A stretch of DNA of 53,499 nucleotides from Pseudohongiella sp. (GTDB taxonomy: Bacteria; Pseudomonadota; Gammaproteobacteria; Pseudomonadales; Pseudohongiellaceae), in contig JAUYSM010000084.1 in the NCBI GenBank assembly GCA_030696315.1, forward strand, positions 1-53,499. The letters are read 5' to 3'. The notes below the pieces were generated by a model. The model was given only the letters and a program-made list of their open reading frames with translations. It ran no database searches and had not been told where the DNA came from. Shown here one piece after another: positions 10,182-19,764 of the stretch. The position numbers and the translations under genes are program-made. Each line of letters begins with the position of its first letter. Position 1 is the first letter of the stretch.

Positions 10182-10559
10182 TTACTTGCTTGTGCAGAAC
10201 ACGCAGAGTTTATTGCCATCCAGATCACGGAAGTAACCTGCATAAAAGCCCGAGTCACCGCGTGGGCCGGCGGCACCTTCATCTTTGCTGCCCAGCTCAA
10301 TGGCTTTTTTGTACACACGATCAACCGTAGCAGGACAATCAGCAGCCAGTGAAATCATGGTGCCGTTGCCCGCCGTTGCTTCTTTGCCATCATACGGCTT
10401 GATGATACTGACCATCGGCGCGTCAGGGCTGTTGCCCCAGGCAATAAAGCGATCGTCCATTTCCATCGCTCGTTTGCCACCCAGCTCCGCCAGCAATACA
10501 TCATAAAACGCGGCGGCTTTGGCAAAATCATTGGTTCCCAGCGTGATATATCCAATCAT
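10182..10559 (-). CDS. VOC (glyoxalase/bleomycin-resistance fold) family protein
   Basis: Small vicinal-oxygen-chelate protein of 125 residues. It shows the paired beta-alpha-beta modules: GYITLGTNDFAKAAAFYDVLLAELG at the N-terminus and GFYAGYFRDLDGNKLCVFC at the C-terminus, the latter being the usual VOC ending. Metal ligands cannot be assigned with confidence. Family members include glyoxalases, dioxygenases and drug-binding proteins, so the substrate is open. It stands alone on the minus strand, 60 bp beyond the next minus-strand gene's stop. Confidence 0.85.
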   Translation of the reverse strand: MIGYITLGTNDFAKAAAFYDVLLAELGGKRAMEMDDRFIAWGNSPDAPMVSIIKPYDGKEATAGNGTMISLAADCPATVDRVYKKAIELGSKDEGAAGPRGDSGFYAGYFRDLDGNKLCVFCTSK

Positions 10560-10619
10560 TGTAATTTTCTCCGGTTAATAAAAAGCACCCGATTGGGTGC
10601 AGTAAACATACTGATGCCG

Positions 10620-10982
10620 TTAAGCAGCGTGATGACAACTCAATCCACAGTGAGCACAGCTGCGTGGAAACGGATTGAGGAAGTACTTTTTCACAAAAAA
10701 TTGTTGATGACAACGTGGACAACGTCTGATCGAGAGGTTGATGCCAAAGCCTGCGTACAGGGCCATATACAGCATCATCAATACGCCAATGTCTTGACCG
10801 TTACCCAGCAACGTGGTGACCGCCATGACGTACAGCGGAAAGGTCAGAAAACACACCATCAACTGGCTTCGGGCGCGCTTTATCTGCTTCAGTCGCGGCA
10901 AAAATTTTGCCAAAGACACCGTGCCGTTGTCGCCAGAAGTGTCCTCTGGGGACTGTTGGGAAGGGTCTGATGGAGACGCCAT
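10620..10982 (-). CDS. small membrane protein with a C-terminal zinc ribbon
   Basis: I do not recognise a named family. The 120 residues comprise a polar, probably disordered N-terminus (about 1-25), two hydrophobic segments (about 40-60 and 65-85), and a C-terminal CPRCHQQ ... CAHCG pair. That pair has the spacing of a four-cysteine zinc ribbon. The likely topology is two membrane passes with the zinc site in the cytoplasm. It diverges from the FimX-like gene across 150 bp. The function is unknown. Confidence 0.7.
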   Translation of the reverse strand: MASPSDPSQQSPEDTSGDNGTVSLAKFLPRLKQIKRARSQLMVCFLTFPLYVMAVTTLLGNGQDIGVLMMLYMALYAGFGINLSIRRCPRCHQQFFVKKYFLNPFPRSCAHCGLSCHHAA

Positions 10983-11132
10983 AACATAAACTCTGTCATC
11001 AATTTAGTAGTTCCGGCGTAAGATTCGTTCAATCAATTGCACAATCTGCCGATGAGCTTAGGATACCGATAAAGTCCGTCCGTTGACAGGACAAAACCAG
11101 CACGACCTTCAATCACACACTAACATACTGAT

Positions 11133-13199
11133 ATGAACTCAAGCACGATACATAACATCCTGATCAATCAGGGCGCAGAAGGCCTTGCGGCAAACCTGCT
11201 GTCCTTGTTACGCCGTGCGGGTATCAGCATCAATCCCCGGGAATTTGATGGCACTCATCTGCCCGATGATGTACCGGGTGGCGAGAGCCATGATCTGATT
11301 CTGTTACTGGCAGATTCCCTGGGACAGAGTTGCGAGGCACTGCTGAGACAATTGCAGAGCTCCCGCCGTGATATCCCCTGCTTGCTGATTTGCAAAACAC
11401 CCGCGCGCTGGCTGCCCATGTTGAGCCTGGGTGCTGCAGGGTTGATCGGCGAGCCTCAGCTGGAATCCGCTGCCGGACAGGTGCAATTTGTGTATCAGGT
11501 ACGTCGCGAGCTTGACCAGCTACTGCAACGCCGCGAGATGCGCCGCGCGATCAGCAACGCCCGCGAACTCAATCAGCGTCTGCAAGTATTCATGGACAAC
11601 ACCCGTGATGCCATCGCCTGTTTACAGGATGGTTTTCACCAGTATGCCAATCCGGCCTGGCTGCGGTTTTTCGGGTTTCCAGCACTGGCGGATACGCAGG
11701 GCATCTCCTTTCTTGATCTGGTGGCGGAAGAAGATGTCGAGCGGGTTCGCACGTTTATGACTGGCCCTTTTCAGGCTGGTCATCAGCGTTGCGAGTTCAC
11801 CGCCGTCAGGCGCGATGGTCAAGAGGTGTTATCAACGGTTGACAGTGCATCGGTCAGCATCAATGGCATGCAGAGCCTGCAACTGATTGTTCAAATCGCT
11901 CATGGCAATGCAGCCCTGTCCAACGCAGTGCGCGAAGCGGTAAGCCGCGACCTGCAAACCGGATTATTGAACGAAGAACACCTGCTACGCTCCATCAATC
12001 AGGCCATCAGCAGCGCCGTCTATCAAGGCCGATTTAGTGCCCTGTTGATGCTCAGCGCCAGCCAGCTCCCCGAAATTGCTGTGGTGCTAGGCAAAACTGA
12101 TATGCATATGTTTTTGCGTGATATTGCCAGTGTACTGGCCTCGCGTTGCCCCCTGCAATCCGTGCTGGGCCGCCTGGACAGTGGCGACTTTATTGTGCTG
12201 ATGCCAGACGCCGACACGGAAAGTTGTCAGCACCTGTTGCAAACTCTGGACGGTCTAAACGCCACCTTGCTGCCCTTGGTCCCCGCTGGTTTAAGCCTGC
12301 AGTTCAGTGTCGGTGCGGCGATGATCACGGATGAAGCACCCGATGCAGATACCTTGCTGATTCGGGCGCGCCAGCATCAAGCCATTCGCCGTCACCAGTC
12401 AGGCAGCAATCAGGGCTTAAATCAAAGCAGCGCAACACTTGAGCTGCTGCGGCAGGCCTTGCAGGATGAAAATCTGTTGCTGGTTTATCAGCCGACCGTT
12501 TGTCTGAGAGCAGATGCGCGCGAGTATTATGAAGTACGTGTCAGATTACCCATGGCCGACCGGCTTGTGTATCCCACCGAGTTTATTGATGCGGCCAACC
12601 AACATGGTATCGGTGAGCGACTTGACCGCTATGTGCTGACACACGCCATGCGCGCCATTCGCCATCATGCCAACGAGCAATTGCGCCTGACCATCAATCT
12701 CACTGCTAACTCATTGTTATCACAAACGCTGTTGGCCTGGCTTACTCAGGAGTTGCAACGTCAACAACAAAGTCCGCGACAAATAGTCCTTCAAGTGAGT
12801 GAAATCGACTTTCTGAGTGCGCCAGAACAGGCGAGGTCGTTTTGTGCGCAAGTCCGCAAACTGGGTTTTGAATTGTCGGTGACGCATTTTGGTTGCAGTC
12901 TGGATCCTTTCCGTATGCTGGGTGAAGTACAGGCTGAGTTTGTCAAACTGGATCGGGCCTTGTTGCAGAACATTGATGTGGACGCACGCCAGCGCGAACG
13001 GCTTTATGAAGTGGTCAGCGTTTTGCACGGCCAGGGGATTCGGGTGATTGCACCCATGGTAGAAGAAGTAGAGCTATTGCCAATCCTATGGCAGGCCAAT
13101 GTGAACTTTGTACAGGGCAACTGCCTGCAGCAACCCTCGGATCATATGGATTTTGGATTGTTTAACGAGGAGGAGCTCAGCCAACTGCCAGCGGACTGA
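11133..13199 (+). CDS. FimX-like protein: receiver-like, PAS, degenerate GGDEF and EAL domains
   Basis: 688-residue cytoplasmic protein with domain order and length like FimX of Pseudomonas aeruginosa (691), a c-di-GMP receptor that controls type IV pilus assembly. Order: receiver-like domain (about 1-130), a connecting helix, PAS (about 145-260), GGDEF (about 270-420) and EAL (about 435-680). The GGDEF site reads DSGDF (349-353). The EAL motif reads EVR (467-469) where FimX has EVL, and the DDFG motif reads THFG (584-587). It is therefore very probably not a cyclase or phosphodiesterase. Residual nucleotide-binding features (INLTANSL, FVKLDR) remain in the EAL domain. The nearby pilT supports a pilus role. 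Orthology to FimX is inferred; other degenerate GGDEF-EAL proteins are possible. Confidence 0.8.
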   Translation: MNSSTIHNILINQGAEGLAANLLSLLRRAGISINPREFDGTHLPDDVPGGESHDLILLLADSLGQSCEALLRQLQSSRRDIPCLLICKTPARWLPMLSLGAAGLIGEPQLESAAGQVQFVYQVRRELDQLLQRREMRRAISNARELNQRLQVFMDNTRDAIACLQDGFHQYANPAWLRFFGFPALADTQGISFLDLVAEEDVERVRTFMTGPFQAGHQRCEFTAVRRDGQEVLSTVDSASVSINGMQSLQLIVQIAHGNAALSNAVREAVSRDLQTGLLNEEHLLRSINQAISSAVYQGRFSALLMLSASQLPEIAVVLGKTDMHMFLRDIASVLASRCPLQSVLGRLDSGDFIVLMPDADTESCQHLLQTLDGLNATLLPLVPAGLSLQFSVGAAMITDEAPDADTLLIRARQHQAIRRHQSGSNQGLNQSSATLELLRQALQDENLLLVYQPTVCLRADAREYYEVRVRLPMADRLVYPTEFIDAANQHGIGERLDRYVLTHAMRAIRHHANEQLRLTINLTANSLLSQTLLAWLTQELQRQQQSPRQIVLQVSEIDFLSAPEQARSFCAQVRKLGFELSVTHFGCSLDPFRMLGEVQAEFVKLDRALLQNIDVDARQRERLYEVVSVLHGQGIRVIAPMVEEVELLPILWQANVNFVQGNCLQQPSDHMDFGLFNEEELSQLPAD

Positions 13200-13222
13200 G
13201 CCCATTCTCTTTATATAGCGTC

Positions 13223-15475
13223 CTATTCGGCCAACTCAATTTTGTCGACGTTCTGGAAACCACGTGGCAGTTTATTTCCACGTCGTCCACGTTCGCCTGT
13301 GTAGTGCGCCAGATCCGATGCCTTCAGGGTGACATGGCGCTTACCGGCATACACGGTCAGAGACGCGCCTGCTGGAATCACTGCCATGGATACCACAAAC
13401 TCAAGACGGTCCATCACCCGACCCGATGGAATGCCCACAATTTTATTCCCCTTGCCTCGCGGCAACACGGGCAACTCCGCGACCGGGAAGCACAACATGC
13501 GGCCTTCGTTAGTCACCGCGATCAGCACATCCGTTTCGGGCGACTGTACCAAAATGGGTGACATGACTTTAGCGCCTTTGGGCAAACTCAGCACAGCTTT
13601 ACCGGCCTTATTTTTAGCCTGCAGATCCGCCACACTGGTGATAAAACCGTAACCGGCATCACTGGCCATCAGCAGTTGTTGCTTGTCATCGGCCATGATG
13701 ATCGCTTCAAATGTTGCCCCCGAGGGCGGCGTCAGGCGACCCGTCAACGGCTCACCCTGGCCTCTCGCCGACGGCAGGGTGTGTGCAGCAAGACTATACG
13801 TGCGCCCGGTGGAATCCAGGAACACCGCGTTCTGATTACTTTTACCTTTCACCGCCACTTTGAACTCATCACCAGACTTGTATTGCAAACTATTGGGATC
13901 AACATCGTGGCCTTTGGCTGAGCGCACCCAACCTGCCTTGGACAGCACCACGGTGACGGGCTCAGTAGACATCAATTCCACTTCACTGAACGCAGATGCT
14001 TCGCTGCGTTGAATCAACGGGGAGCGTCGGTTGTCGCCATACTTCTCGGCATCGTCACTGAGTTCTTTTTTGATCAGGTTCTGCAGTTTTTTCTCGGAAC
14101 CCAACAGACCTTCCAGCATTTCACGCTCTTTAGCCAATGCATCCTGTTCGGCGCGGATATTCATTTCTTCCAGCTTGGCCAAATGACGCAGTTTTAATTC
14201 CAGAATGGCTTCGGCCTGAATATCACTGAGCGCAAAACGCGCCATCAACACCGGCTTGGGTTTGTCTTCCGTGCGGATGATGTGAATCACTTCGTCGATA
14301 TTCAGAAACGCAATCAGCAAACCTTCCAGAATATGCAGGCGATCGAGCACTTTCTGAAGACGATACTGCAAACGTTTACGCACGGTTTCGGTACGGAACG
14401 CCAGCCACTCCACCAGCAGGCTGCGCAAATCTTTGACCTGCGGGCGGCCATTGGTGCCAATCATGTTGAAGTTCACACGATAGGTTTTTTCCAGATCGGT
14501 GGTGGCAAACAAATGCAGCATCAACTCATCGGCATCAATGCGGTTGGAACGCGGCACGATCACAATGCGTGTGGGGTTTTCGTGATCGGACTCGTCACGC
14601 AGATCCACTACCATCGGCAGCTTTTTCTTCTGCATCTGCGCAGCAATCTGCTCCAACACTTTAGCGCCGGAAACCTGATAGGGCAGACCAGTGATCACCA
14701 CATCGCCATCTTCAACTTTATAGACCGCGCGGGCGCGCACTGAGCCACGACCGGTTTCATACATGGCACGCAGTTCAGCAGCTGGGGTAATGATCTCGGC
14801 ATCGGTTGGAAAGTCAGGACCTTTAACATGCAGCATCAAGTCGGCGAGTGTGGCCTTGGGACTGTCCAGCAGATGGATACAGGCACTGACCACTTCGCGC
14901 ATATTGTGCGGTGGAATATCAGTTGCCATACCCACCGCAATACCACTGCCGCCGTTTAACAGTACATTGGGCACACGCGCAGGCAACAGCATGGGTTCAT
15001 CCATGGTGCCATCGAAGTTGGGTTTCCAGTCGACGGTGCCCTGCCCCAGCTCCGACAGTAGAAGGTCAGCGTATTTTTGCAGACGCGACTCGGTATAACG
15101 CATGGCCGCAAAGGACTTGGGGTCGTCAGGTGAACCCCAATTGCCCTGGCCGTCTACCAGTGGATATCGATAACTGAAGGGCTGCGCCATCAGCACCATG
15201 GCTTCGTAGCAGGCTGAATCGCCGTGCGGGTGAAATTTACCAATCACATCACCGATGGTACGGGCTGACTTCTTGAACTTGGCCGACGCTTTTAAGCCCA
15301 GCTCAGACATCGCATACACAATACGGCGCTGCACCGGCTTCAGGCCGTCGCCAATATGTGGCAGCGCGCGGTCGTTGATGACGTACATGGAGTAATTCAG
15401 ATACGCCTGGCGCGTGTAGCTGCTCATGGCAATCTGTTCGACGCCATCCTCATTGATGGTGATATTCATGGTCAT
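13223..15475 (-). CDS. parC: DNA topoisomerase IV subunit A
   Basis: Subunit of topoisomerase IV, the type IIA enzyme that decatenates replicated chromosomes together with ParE. The catalytic tyrosine is Tyr127 in [10 protein letters not shown]. The quinolone-resistance region [17 protein letters not shown] carries Ser87 and Glu91, equivalent to E. coli Ser80 and Glu84, both the drug-sensitive residues. C-terminal beta-propeller repeats follow. Identity to ParC rather than GyrA is given by [20 protein letters not shown] and the shorter C-terminal domain. At 750 residues it is normal. A start two codons downstream (15469) is equally possible. parE is 8 kb away on the same strand. A TGTGCT/AGCACA hairpin (15505-15521) lies in its leader. 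Confidence 0.97.
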   Translation of the reverse strand: MTMNITINEDGVEQIAMSSYTRQAYLNYSMYVINDRALPHIGDGLKPVQRRIVYAMSELGLKASAKFKKSARTIGDVIGKFHPHGDSACYEAMVLMAQPFSYRYPLVDGQGNWGSPDDPKSFAAMRYTESRLQKYADLLLSELGQGTVDWKPNFDGTMDEPMLLPARVPNVLLNGGSGIAVGMATDIPPHNMREVVSACIHLLDSPKATLADLMLHVKGPDFPTDAEIITPAAELRAMYETGRGSVRARAVYKVEDGDVVITGLPYQVSGAKVLEQIAAQMQKKKLPMVVDLRDESDHENPTRIVIVPRSNRIDADELMLHLFATTDLEKTYRVNFNMIGTNGRPQVKDLRSLLVEWLAFRTETVRKRLQYRLQKVLDRLHILEGLLIAFLNIDEVIHIIRTEDKPKPVLMARFALSDIQAEAILELKLRHLAKLEEMNIRAEQDALAKEREMLEGLLGSEKKLQNLIKKELSDDAEKYGDNRRSPLIQRSEASAFSEVELMSTEPVTVVLSKAGWVRSAKGHDVDPNSLQYKSGDEFKVAVKGKSNQNAVFLDSTGRTYSLAAHTLPSARGQGEPLTGRLTPPSGATFEAIIMADDKQQLLMASDAGYGFITSVADLQAKNKAGKAVLSLPKGAKVMSPILVQSPETDVLIAVTNEGRMLCFPVAELPVLPRGKGNKIVGIPSGRVMDRLEFVVSMAVIPAGASLTVYAGKRHVTLKASDLAHYTGERGRRGNKLPRGFQNVDKIELAE

Positions 15476-15556
15476 AGTGCGGGGTATGTGTCCGTTTTTG
15501 ATGATGTGCTTTTATAGCACATTGTGCTTGTGCAGCTGTAGTGTGTGGGCTATGCC

Positions 15557-15593
15557 AAAAAAAAGTGGCAGACACTTTACCCGTGCCTGCCAC
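15557..15593 (-). terminator. intrinsic terminator downstream of the delta-60 repeat gene
   Basis: On the minus strand an 11-bp stem (15583-15593 pairing with 15565-15575, one G:T) encloses a seven-base loop and is followed by eight T residues (15564-15557). This is a textbook Rho-independent terminator. It ends the transcript of the delta-60 gene before the parC promoter region. Confidence 0.88.
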
Positions 15594-15625
15594 TCCATGC
15601 TTACCTTGCAAAACACACACGTCAG

Positions 15626-17410
15626 TTAGCGCGTTGGTGTCTCCACCGCACTTCTGAGCACCAGCCTTAACTGCGGCTCATCAATGACCTCAAACATCAC
15701 CGTGAAGGTCTGAGCGCCCAATTGGATAAAATCGGTGTAGCGGTTGGTGGTGGCCTCGTAGATCCCGCTGCAGTCTGGTAAAGCACCGCTGGCAGTTAAC
15801 GACCCGGACTCATTAAATGGGCGTGTTTTTACCACCTGAATTATGCCCTGATCCATATCGAGAATTTTGAAGCCGATATCAAAGCGCTCAACACCCTCCA
15901 GACTGCCCTGCACACCATTACTCTGAATGATCACGCAGGACGAAATACTCATCGTTTCCAGTACCAGCTCACCAATGGTATTCACGTTGATGGCCAGATT
16001 GGTGGCTGGGGTGACGCCACTGAAGGGTTTTGGCCAATCCGCTGTTGGTACATAAGGCGCGGGCACAACAGATGTTAGCCCACCTTTTAGACGCATGGCC
16101 GCCACTCTGGGGTTGAAACTAGAGTTGGTTGCTTCTGCCACGTACAAAATACTGCCGTCAGCATTCACGTTCAGCGCCGCCCGGTTAGGCATCGTGGTAT
16201 TAAATTCGAAGCCTGGATTGTGCACACGCAAGCCATTGTCACCATCAAACTCAGTGACTGGCGTCAGGTCAGCGTTAAACATGCCAAACAGCTGTCCTGT
16301 CGCCAGGAACGGCGGCGCCGACATAGTACCCACCCAGTCTGCACTCAACAGAATCCGGCCATCGTTCAAACGTTTGATCAACGCGCCGCGTGTCAACCGC
16401 GCCTGCCCCGTGATGCCTTGTGGCAATTCCCTGATACGGGCAGACATGGCAACCGAGCTGCCAGTTTTACTGAAATGATTGAGGCGACAAGTTGAAGTAC
16501 CCTGCTTACAACCTTCCAGCGCCAGCACACCGCCGTCAGGCATGGCGGCAATGGTATTGGTCACACTGTTAGTTAACAGTTTTAAGCGGCCACCTGTGCC
16601 AAACGCCGTATCCAGGGCGCCGGTACTTGTATAACGCAGCAAACTATTAGCATCGCCGCCACTGCCACCGGTCAGCACATAATAGCCGCCGTCGGTTGCC
16701 ACCGCCTGTGCAAGGAAAGTCTCAAACTGCGCACGGTCCGCGGGTAGCGGAGCAATACCATTAGCACCAAAACTGCTATCCAGAGCACCATTAGCCAGAA
16801 AACGCATCAAGCCTTTGGAGAATGATGTCACCATAATCCGGCCTTGAGCGTCCTCGCCGAGTGTAATCTCGGATCCGAGCAGCAACATGTCTGGATCCGC
16901 CACCGTGCCGTTATTGCCAAAGGAACTGTCCAGTGTGCCGTCCCTGTTCAATCGCTTGAGATACCCGGGCGCATTGATGCCTGCGACGGATACACTGCTG
17001 CGAGCAAGAATAATTTTGTCTGCGGCTGAGTACGTAGCTATGGTTGGCCGGGCGTCATTGATCAAAACGGGTTGTTGCGCCACACCATTGGCGCTGAAAC
17101 TCTGCACAAACGCGGTCGCAGTTGCGCCATTGCTGGTCTGCCCAAACACAACAAAACTGCCATCGGCGTTAATGATGGGTAAAAATGGTGCATTTTGCCG
17201 GCTGCTACTATTGTCAGGATTGTAGTTATCCATCATGTAGCCGGTGCTGTTAAAACTGATATCCAGATCGGATGGATTGGCAAAAGCTGTACTCACAGCC
17301 ATGCTCATCATAAGAGCTGCCAGCATGCTACGTGTACGCCTTGCTGCCGACACAGTCATGGATGGAGTCCGTAGAACGGTCTGAGACCTGCTGATGTGGA
17401 CGCTGTGCAT
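15626..17410 (-). CDS. exported delta-60 repeat protein
   Basis: 594-residue secreted or surface protein. The start has a good ribosome binding site (AGAGGA 8 bases before ATG 17410). A long signal peptide follows: a basic n-region to about residue 28, a hydrophobic core, and likely cleavage after AFA at residue 44. At least four delta-60 type repeats of the pattern LDxxFxxxG are visible (LDISFNSTG, LDSSFGNNG, LDSSFGANG, LDTAFGTGG), a repeat that builds beta-propeller-like extracellular domains. The C-terminal 150 residues have no recognisable domain; they hold several cysteines that could be disulfide-bonded in the periplasm. The gene is monocistronic. No catalytic site is visible, so the role is unknown. 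Confidence 0.8.
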   Translation of the reverse strand: MHSVHISRSQTVLRTPSMTVSAARRTRSMLAALMMSMAVSTAFANPSDLDISFNSTGYMMDNYNPDNSSSRQNAPFLPIINADGSFVVFGQTSNGATATAFVQSFSANGVAQQPVLINDARPTIATYSAADKIILARSSVSVAGINAPGYLKRLNRDGTLDSSFGNNGTVADPDMLLLGSEITLGEDAQGRIMVTSFSKGLMRFLANGALDSSFGANGIAPLPADRAQFETFLAQAVATDGGYYVLTGGSGGDANSLLRYTSTGALDTAFGTGGRLKLLTNSVTNTIAAMPDGGVLALEGCKQGTSTCRLNHFSKTGSSVAMSARIRELPQGITGQARLTRGALIKRLNDGRILLSADWVGTMSAPPFLATGQLFGMFNADLTPVTEFDGDNGLRVHNPGFEFNTTMPNRAALNVNADGSILYVAEATNSSFNPRVAAMRLKGGLTSVVPAPYVPTADWPKPFSGVTPATNLAINVNTIGELVLETMSISSCVIIQSNGVQGSLEGVERFDIGFKILDMDQGIIQVVKTRPFNESGSLTASGALPDCSGIYEATTNRYTDFIQLGAQTFTVMFEVIDEPQLRLVLRSAVETPTR

Positions 17411-17576
17411 TTTTTGTTCCTCTTGGACGGATTGAACTCACAAAAAACTCATCAGTGGGTGTTTTACGTGAAAAGGAAGGCGCGTCCTACCCCATAGATA
17501 GGTGGTCTGGACGTCTGAGTGCAGGTATTCTTATGTGAGCCATCCACTTTTTTGACGACAAGACACAGGCCCCAAC

Positions 17577-18338
17577 ATGCGTTTGATTTCCTGGAACCTC
17601 AATGGCATTCGTGCCGCCATAAAAAAAGATTTCCTGACGGCACTGCAGCAACTGCAACCAGATGTGCTCTGCGTGCAGGAAACCAAGGCTCAGGATCATC
17701 AGGTAGTGGAGGCCGTGGGGGTCCTGGAAGAATTCCATTTGTATACCCATTCGGCAGTGCGGCCAGGTTATTCCGGCACCGCCATGTTCTGCCGCACCGA
17801 ACCACTCGCCATCCAGTATGGTATGGACATTGAAGAGCACGACCAGGAAGGCCGTGTCATTGCGGCAGAGTTCCCCGACTACTTTTTGGTGACAGTGTAC
17901 ACACCCAATTCTGGCGAAGGTCTGAAGCGCCTTGAGTATCGCGCGCGCTGGGATCATGCCTTCCAAAAACACATTCTGCAGATGGAGCAGAAAAAACCCG
18001 TGGTCATTTGCGGCGACCTGAATGTGTGTCATCGCCCGATTGACCTTGCCCGACCTCAGGCCAATTACAACAAAAGCGCAGGTTATACCCAGATCGAAAT
18101 TGATGGCCTCGATAGACTGATCAATGCCGGGTACATCGATACATTCAGGCACCTGTATCCGGATACAGTGAAGTACAGCTGGTGGAGCATGCGAGGCGGT
18201 GCGCGCGAAAAAAACATCGGGTGGCGTCTGGATTATTTTCTGGCATCAAAAGCCCTTGAGCAGCGCATCCAGACAGCTGAGATACTGAACGACTATTATG
18301 GTTCTGATCATTGCCCCGTGGTGCTGGAACTTAAATGA
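17577..18338 (+). CDS. xthA: exodeoxyribonuclease III
   Basis: AP endonuclease and 3'-exonuclease of the exonuclease-endonuclease-phosphatase fold, used in base excision repair. The protein opens with MRLISWNLNGIRAA (catalytic Asn in WNLNG), then QETKAQ (metal-binding Glu), GDLNVCH (Asp/Asn pair) and the C-terminal GSDHCPV with its catalytic Asp-His. W-S-M-R-G-G and RLDYFLAS are further family blocks. Length 253 is normal. The upstream ribosome binding site is weak. It is divergent from the delta-60 gene and stands alone. The close paralogue exoA cannot be fully separated by inspection. Confidence 0.92.
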   Translation: MRLISWNLNGIRAAIKKDFLTALQQLQPDVLCVQETKAQDHQVVEAVGVLEEFHLYTHSAVRPGYSGTAMFCRTEPLAIQYGMDIEEHDQEGRVIAAEFPDYFLVTVYTPNSGEGLKRLEYRARWDHAFQKHILQMEQKKPVVICGDLNVCHRPIDLARPQANYNKSAGYTQIEIDGLDRLINAGYIDTFRHLYPDTVKYSWWSMRGGAREKNIGWRLDYFLASKALEQRIQTAEILNDYYGSDHCPVVLELK

Positions 18339-18395
18339 ACAAGTAAGGCAATTGTAAGCAGCAACAATCGGAGTCTCGGAAGCGCGTTAACCTGA

Positions 18396-18797
18396 CTACC
18401 AAATTGTTTTAACGTGCTTGTACGCGTTGATTTTTTCATCTGAAGTGAGCAGTGGTGCGTTGATATGTCTCGCCAGAGCAACAATCATTCTGTCTGCCGG
18501 ATCCTTATGGAAATCCCCCGGTAATCTCGCAGACTGAATAGCGGTTGCATTGTCAACGGGCACAAACCTGACTGACTCAACCTCAGCCACCGCCGCAAGC
18601 CAATCGTCAACACTCATGCTGAGCGTCAATCGCCCTTTTTCAACCAGCATCGCAATTTCCCAGGCAGAGATGGCTGATATCAGAATCTGCCCTTGTGCAC
18701 TGTTGTGCTCCTGATGAATGGCTGAGCGCGCCCTGGCAGAAAGCTGCGTGTCTCCTCCTATCCACCACAGTAATACGTGTGTATCCAGTACAATCAA
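18396..18797 (-). CDS. VapC-type PIN-domain toxin
   Basis: PIN-domain ribonuclease toxin of a type II toxin-antitoxin pair. Acidic metal-binding residues are visible in VLDTHVLLWW (N-terminal Asp), SAWEIAMLV (Glu), and DPADRMIVALAR (Asp), with TSDEKI after them. The chosen start is TTG 18797, because GGGAGG lies 7 bases ahead of it inside the antitoxin's last codons; it gives 133 residues. An upstream TTG at 18812 is also in frame but has no site. The TTGA overlap with the antitoxin stop implies coupled translation, as usual for such pairs. Confidence 0.85.
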   Translation of the reverse strand: MIVLDTHVLLWWIGGDTQLSARARSAIHQEHNSAQGQILISAISAWEIAMLVEKGRLTLSMSVDDWLAAVAEVESVRFVPVDNATAIQSARLPGDFHKDPADRMIVALARHINAPLLTSDEKINAYKHVKTIW

Positions 18798-19030
18798 TCT
18801 ACTGCCTCCCAATCATCATCACTGATGGGATCCGTCGGGCGCCTGAGCTCTAGCACACTGCCATTCAAGCGCTCCAGCGGTGAGCGATTATCCTGCTGAT
18901 ATCGCCGCACCTCAATGACTGGTTGCCCTTTGTCAGTCACGATCACTTTCTCGCCCGATGCTTCAACTTGCCTGAAATATTCCAATGCTCGCGCCTTAAA
19001 CTGGGATTTTGATACCTGATCAGAGTTCAT
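18794..19030 (-). CDS. Phd/YefM-family antitoxin
   Basis: Antitoxin of 78 residues with the Phd/YefM fold: SQFKARALEYFRQVEASGEKVIVTDKGQPVIEVRRYQ is the DNA-binding dimer core. The C-terminal tail (PTDPISDDDWEAVD) is the acidic toxin-binding part. The start is placed at ATG 19030 because the two upstream in-frame ATGs (19048, 19042) fall inside the TAGTCAT operator repeats. The pair is probably autorepressed through the heptamer repeats at 19042-19099. It directly overlaps the PIN toxin. Confidence 0.85.
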   Translation of the reverse strand: MNSDQVSKSQFKARALEYFRQVEASGEKVIVTDKGQPVIEVRRYQQDNRSPLERLNGSVLELRRPTDPISDDDWEAVD

Positions 19031-19041
19031 GTTACATCCCA

Positions 19042-19099
19042 TAGTCATTGAGGATAGTCATAACTCTAATCCTCGCTCATGACTACTGCAAGTAGTCAT
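19042..19099. promoter_or_regulatory. probable autoregulatory operator of the Phd/VapC pair
   Basis: The heptamer TAGTCAT occurs four times in 58 bp: as direct repeats at 19042-19048 and 19055-19061, inverted at 19079-19085, and again at 19093-19099. The last two belong to a perfect 21-bp palindrome, ATGACTACT and AGTAGTCAT around a three-base centre (19079-19099). Phd/YefM antitoxins bind short palindromes of this kind at their own promoters. The site lies directly upstream of the antitoxin start. Confidence 0.7.
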
Positions 19100-19262
19100 C
19101 TTGCAATTGCTATCACAGAGAGACTATTCATACCTCTCATTAGAGTATAGATGGCACGAGCGAGTGATGCGCTGCGACAGTTGCCATTGCCGACGCTGCT
19201 TGCCTCAGCTACTCTTTACCTACCATCAACCGGACTTACACACCAATAATAAGGAATCTCTC

Positions 19263-19754
19263 ATGAAAAAGGCTCTGCTTTCACTACTCGCCGCCCCCGC
19301 GATCCTGCTCTCCAGCTATACGCTGGCGCAGGAGTACGTCACCATCGAAATGGAAATTGATGTCGCCCGTTCTGCAGAACAGACTTGGGCGGCGGTTGGC
19401 GACTATTGTGATATCAGCGAGTGGCTGGGAATTGACTGCACCATCACCTCAGGTGAAGGCGGCATTGGGACTGTCCGAGTACTGGCCAGCGGACGAATCA
19501 CCGAGGTGCTGGTTGCTCAGACTCCGCTGTCTTACGGATATACACAGCCAGCTGTAGAAGGCCAGTTCTATAACCTTTATCACGGTTTTATGGAGGCGCG
19601 TCCGGTCAGCGCCACCAGCTCCAAGCTGCTTTATACACTAATGCTGGATGTTTCCAATCTGGCTGACCAAGCCGCCAAAGACGCTGATGTCACCCGACGT
19701 CGTGCCACATTTGAGCGCGCACTGGCCAGCATGAAAGAGATCGCCGAGAAGTAA
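19263..19754 (+). CDS. exported SRPBCC (START/Bet v 1 fold) family protein
   Basis: 163-residue protein with a signal peptide (MKKALLSLLAAPAILLSSYTLA, cleavage near residue 22). A polyketide-cyclase/SRPBCC domain follows: IEMEIDVARSAEQTWAAVGDYCDISEWLG is the usual first strand, helix and tryptophan. The fold binds hydrophobic ligands. A periplasmic location is unusual but known. The start at ATG 19263 has AAGGAA upstream; the longer reading frame from 19101 crosses the toxin-antitoxin promoter and is not credible. The ligand is unknown. A strong inverted repeat follows the gene. Confidence 0.78.
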   Translation: MKKALLSLLAAPAILLSSYTLAQEYVTIEMEIDVARSAEQTWAAVGDYCDISEWLGIDCTITSGEGGIGTVRVLASGRITEVLVAQTPLSYGYTQPAVEGQFYNLYHGFMEARPVSATSSKLLYTLMLDVSNLADQAAKDADVTRRRATFERALASMKEIAEK

Positions 19755-19764
19755 GCAGCTGTTG

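Noticed and set aside
11034-11132. c-di-GMP riboswitch ahead of the FimX-like gene
   Set aside because: A short GTCC/GGAC stem is present, but the conserved GEMM aptamer elements are not.
15505-15521. TGTGCT/AGCACA hairpin in the parC leader as a LexA or CRP site
   Set aside because: It matches neither consensus; it is a short palindrome of unknown meaning and is mentioned only with parC.
17487-18152. 221-codon open frame antisense to xthA
   Set aside because: It overlaps the well-supported exonuclease III gene on the other strand and has no family features.
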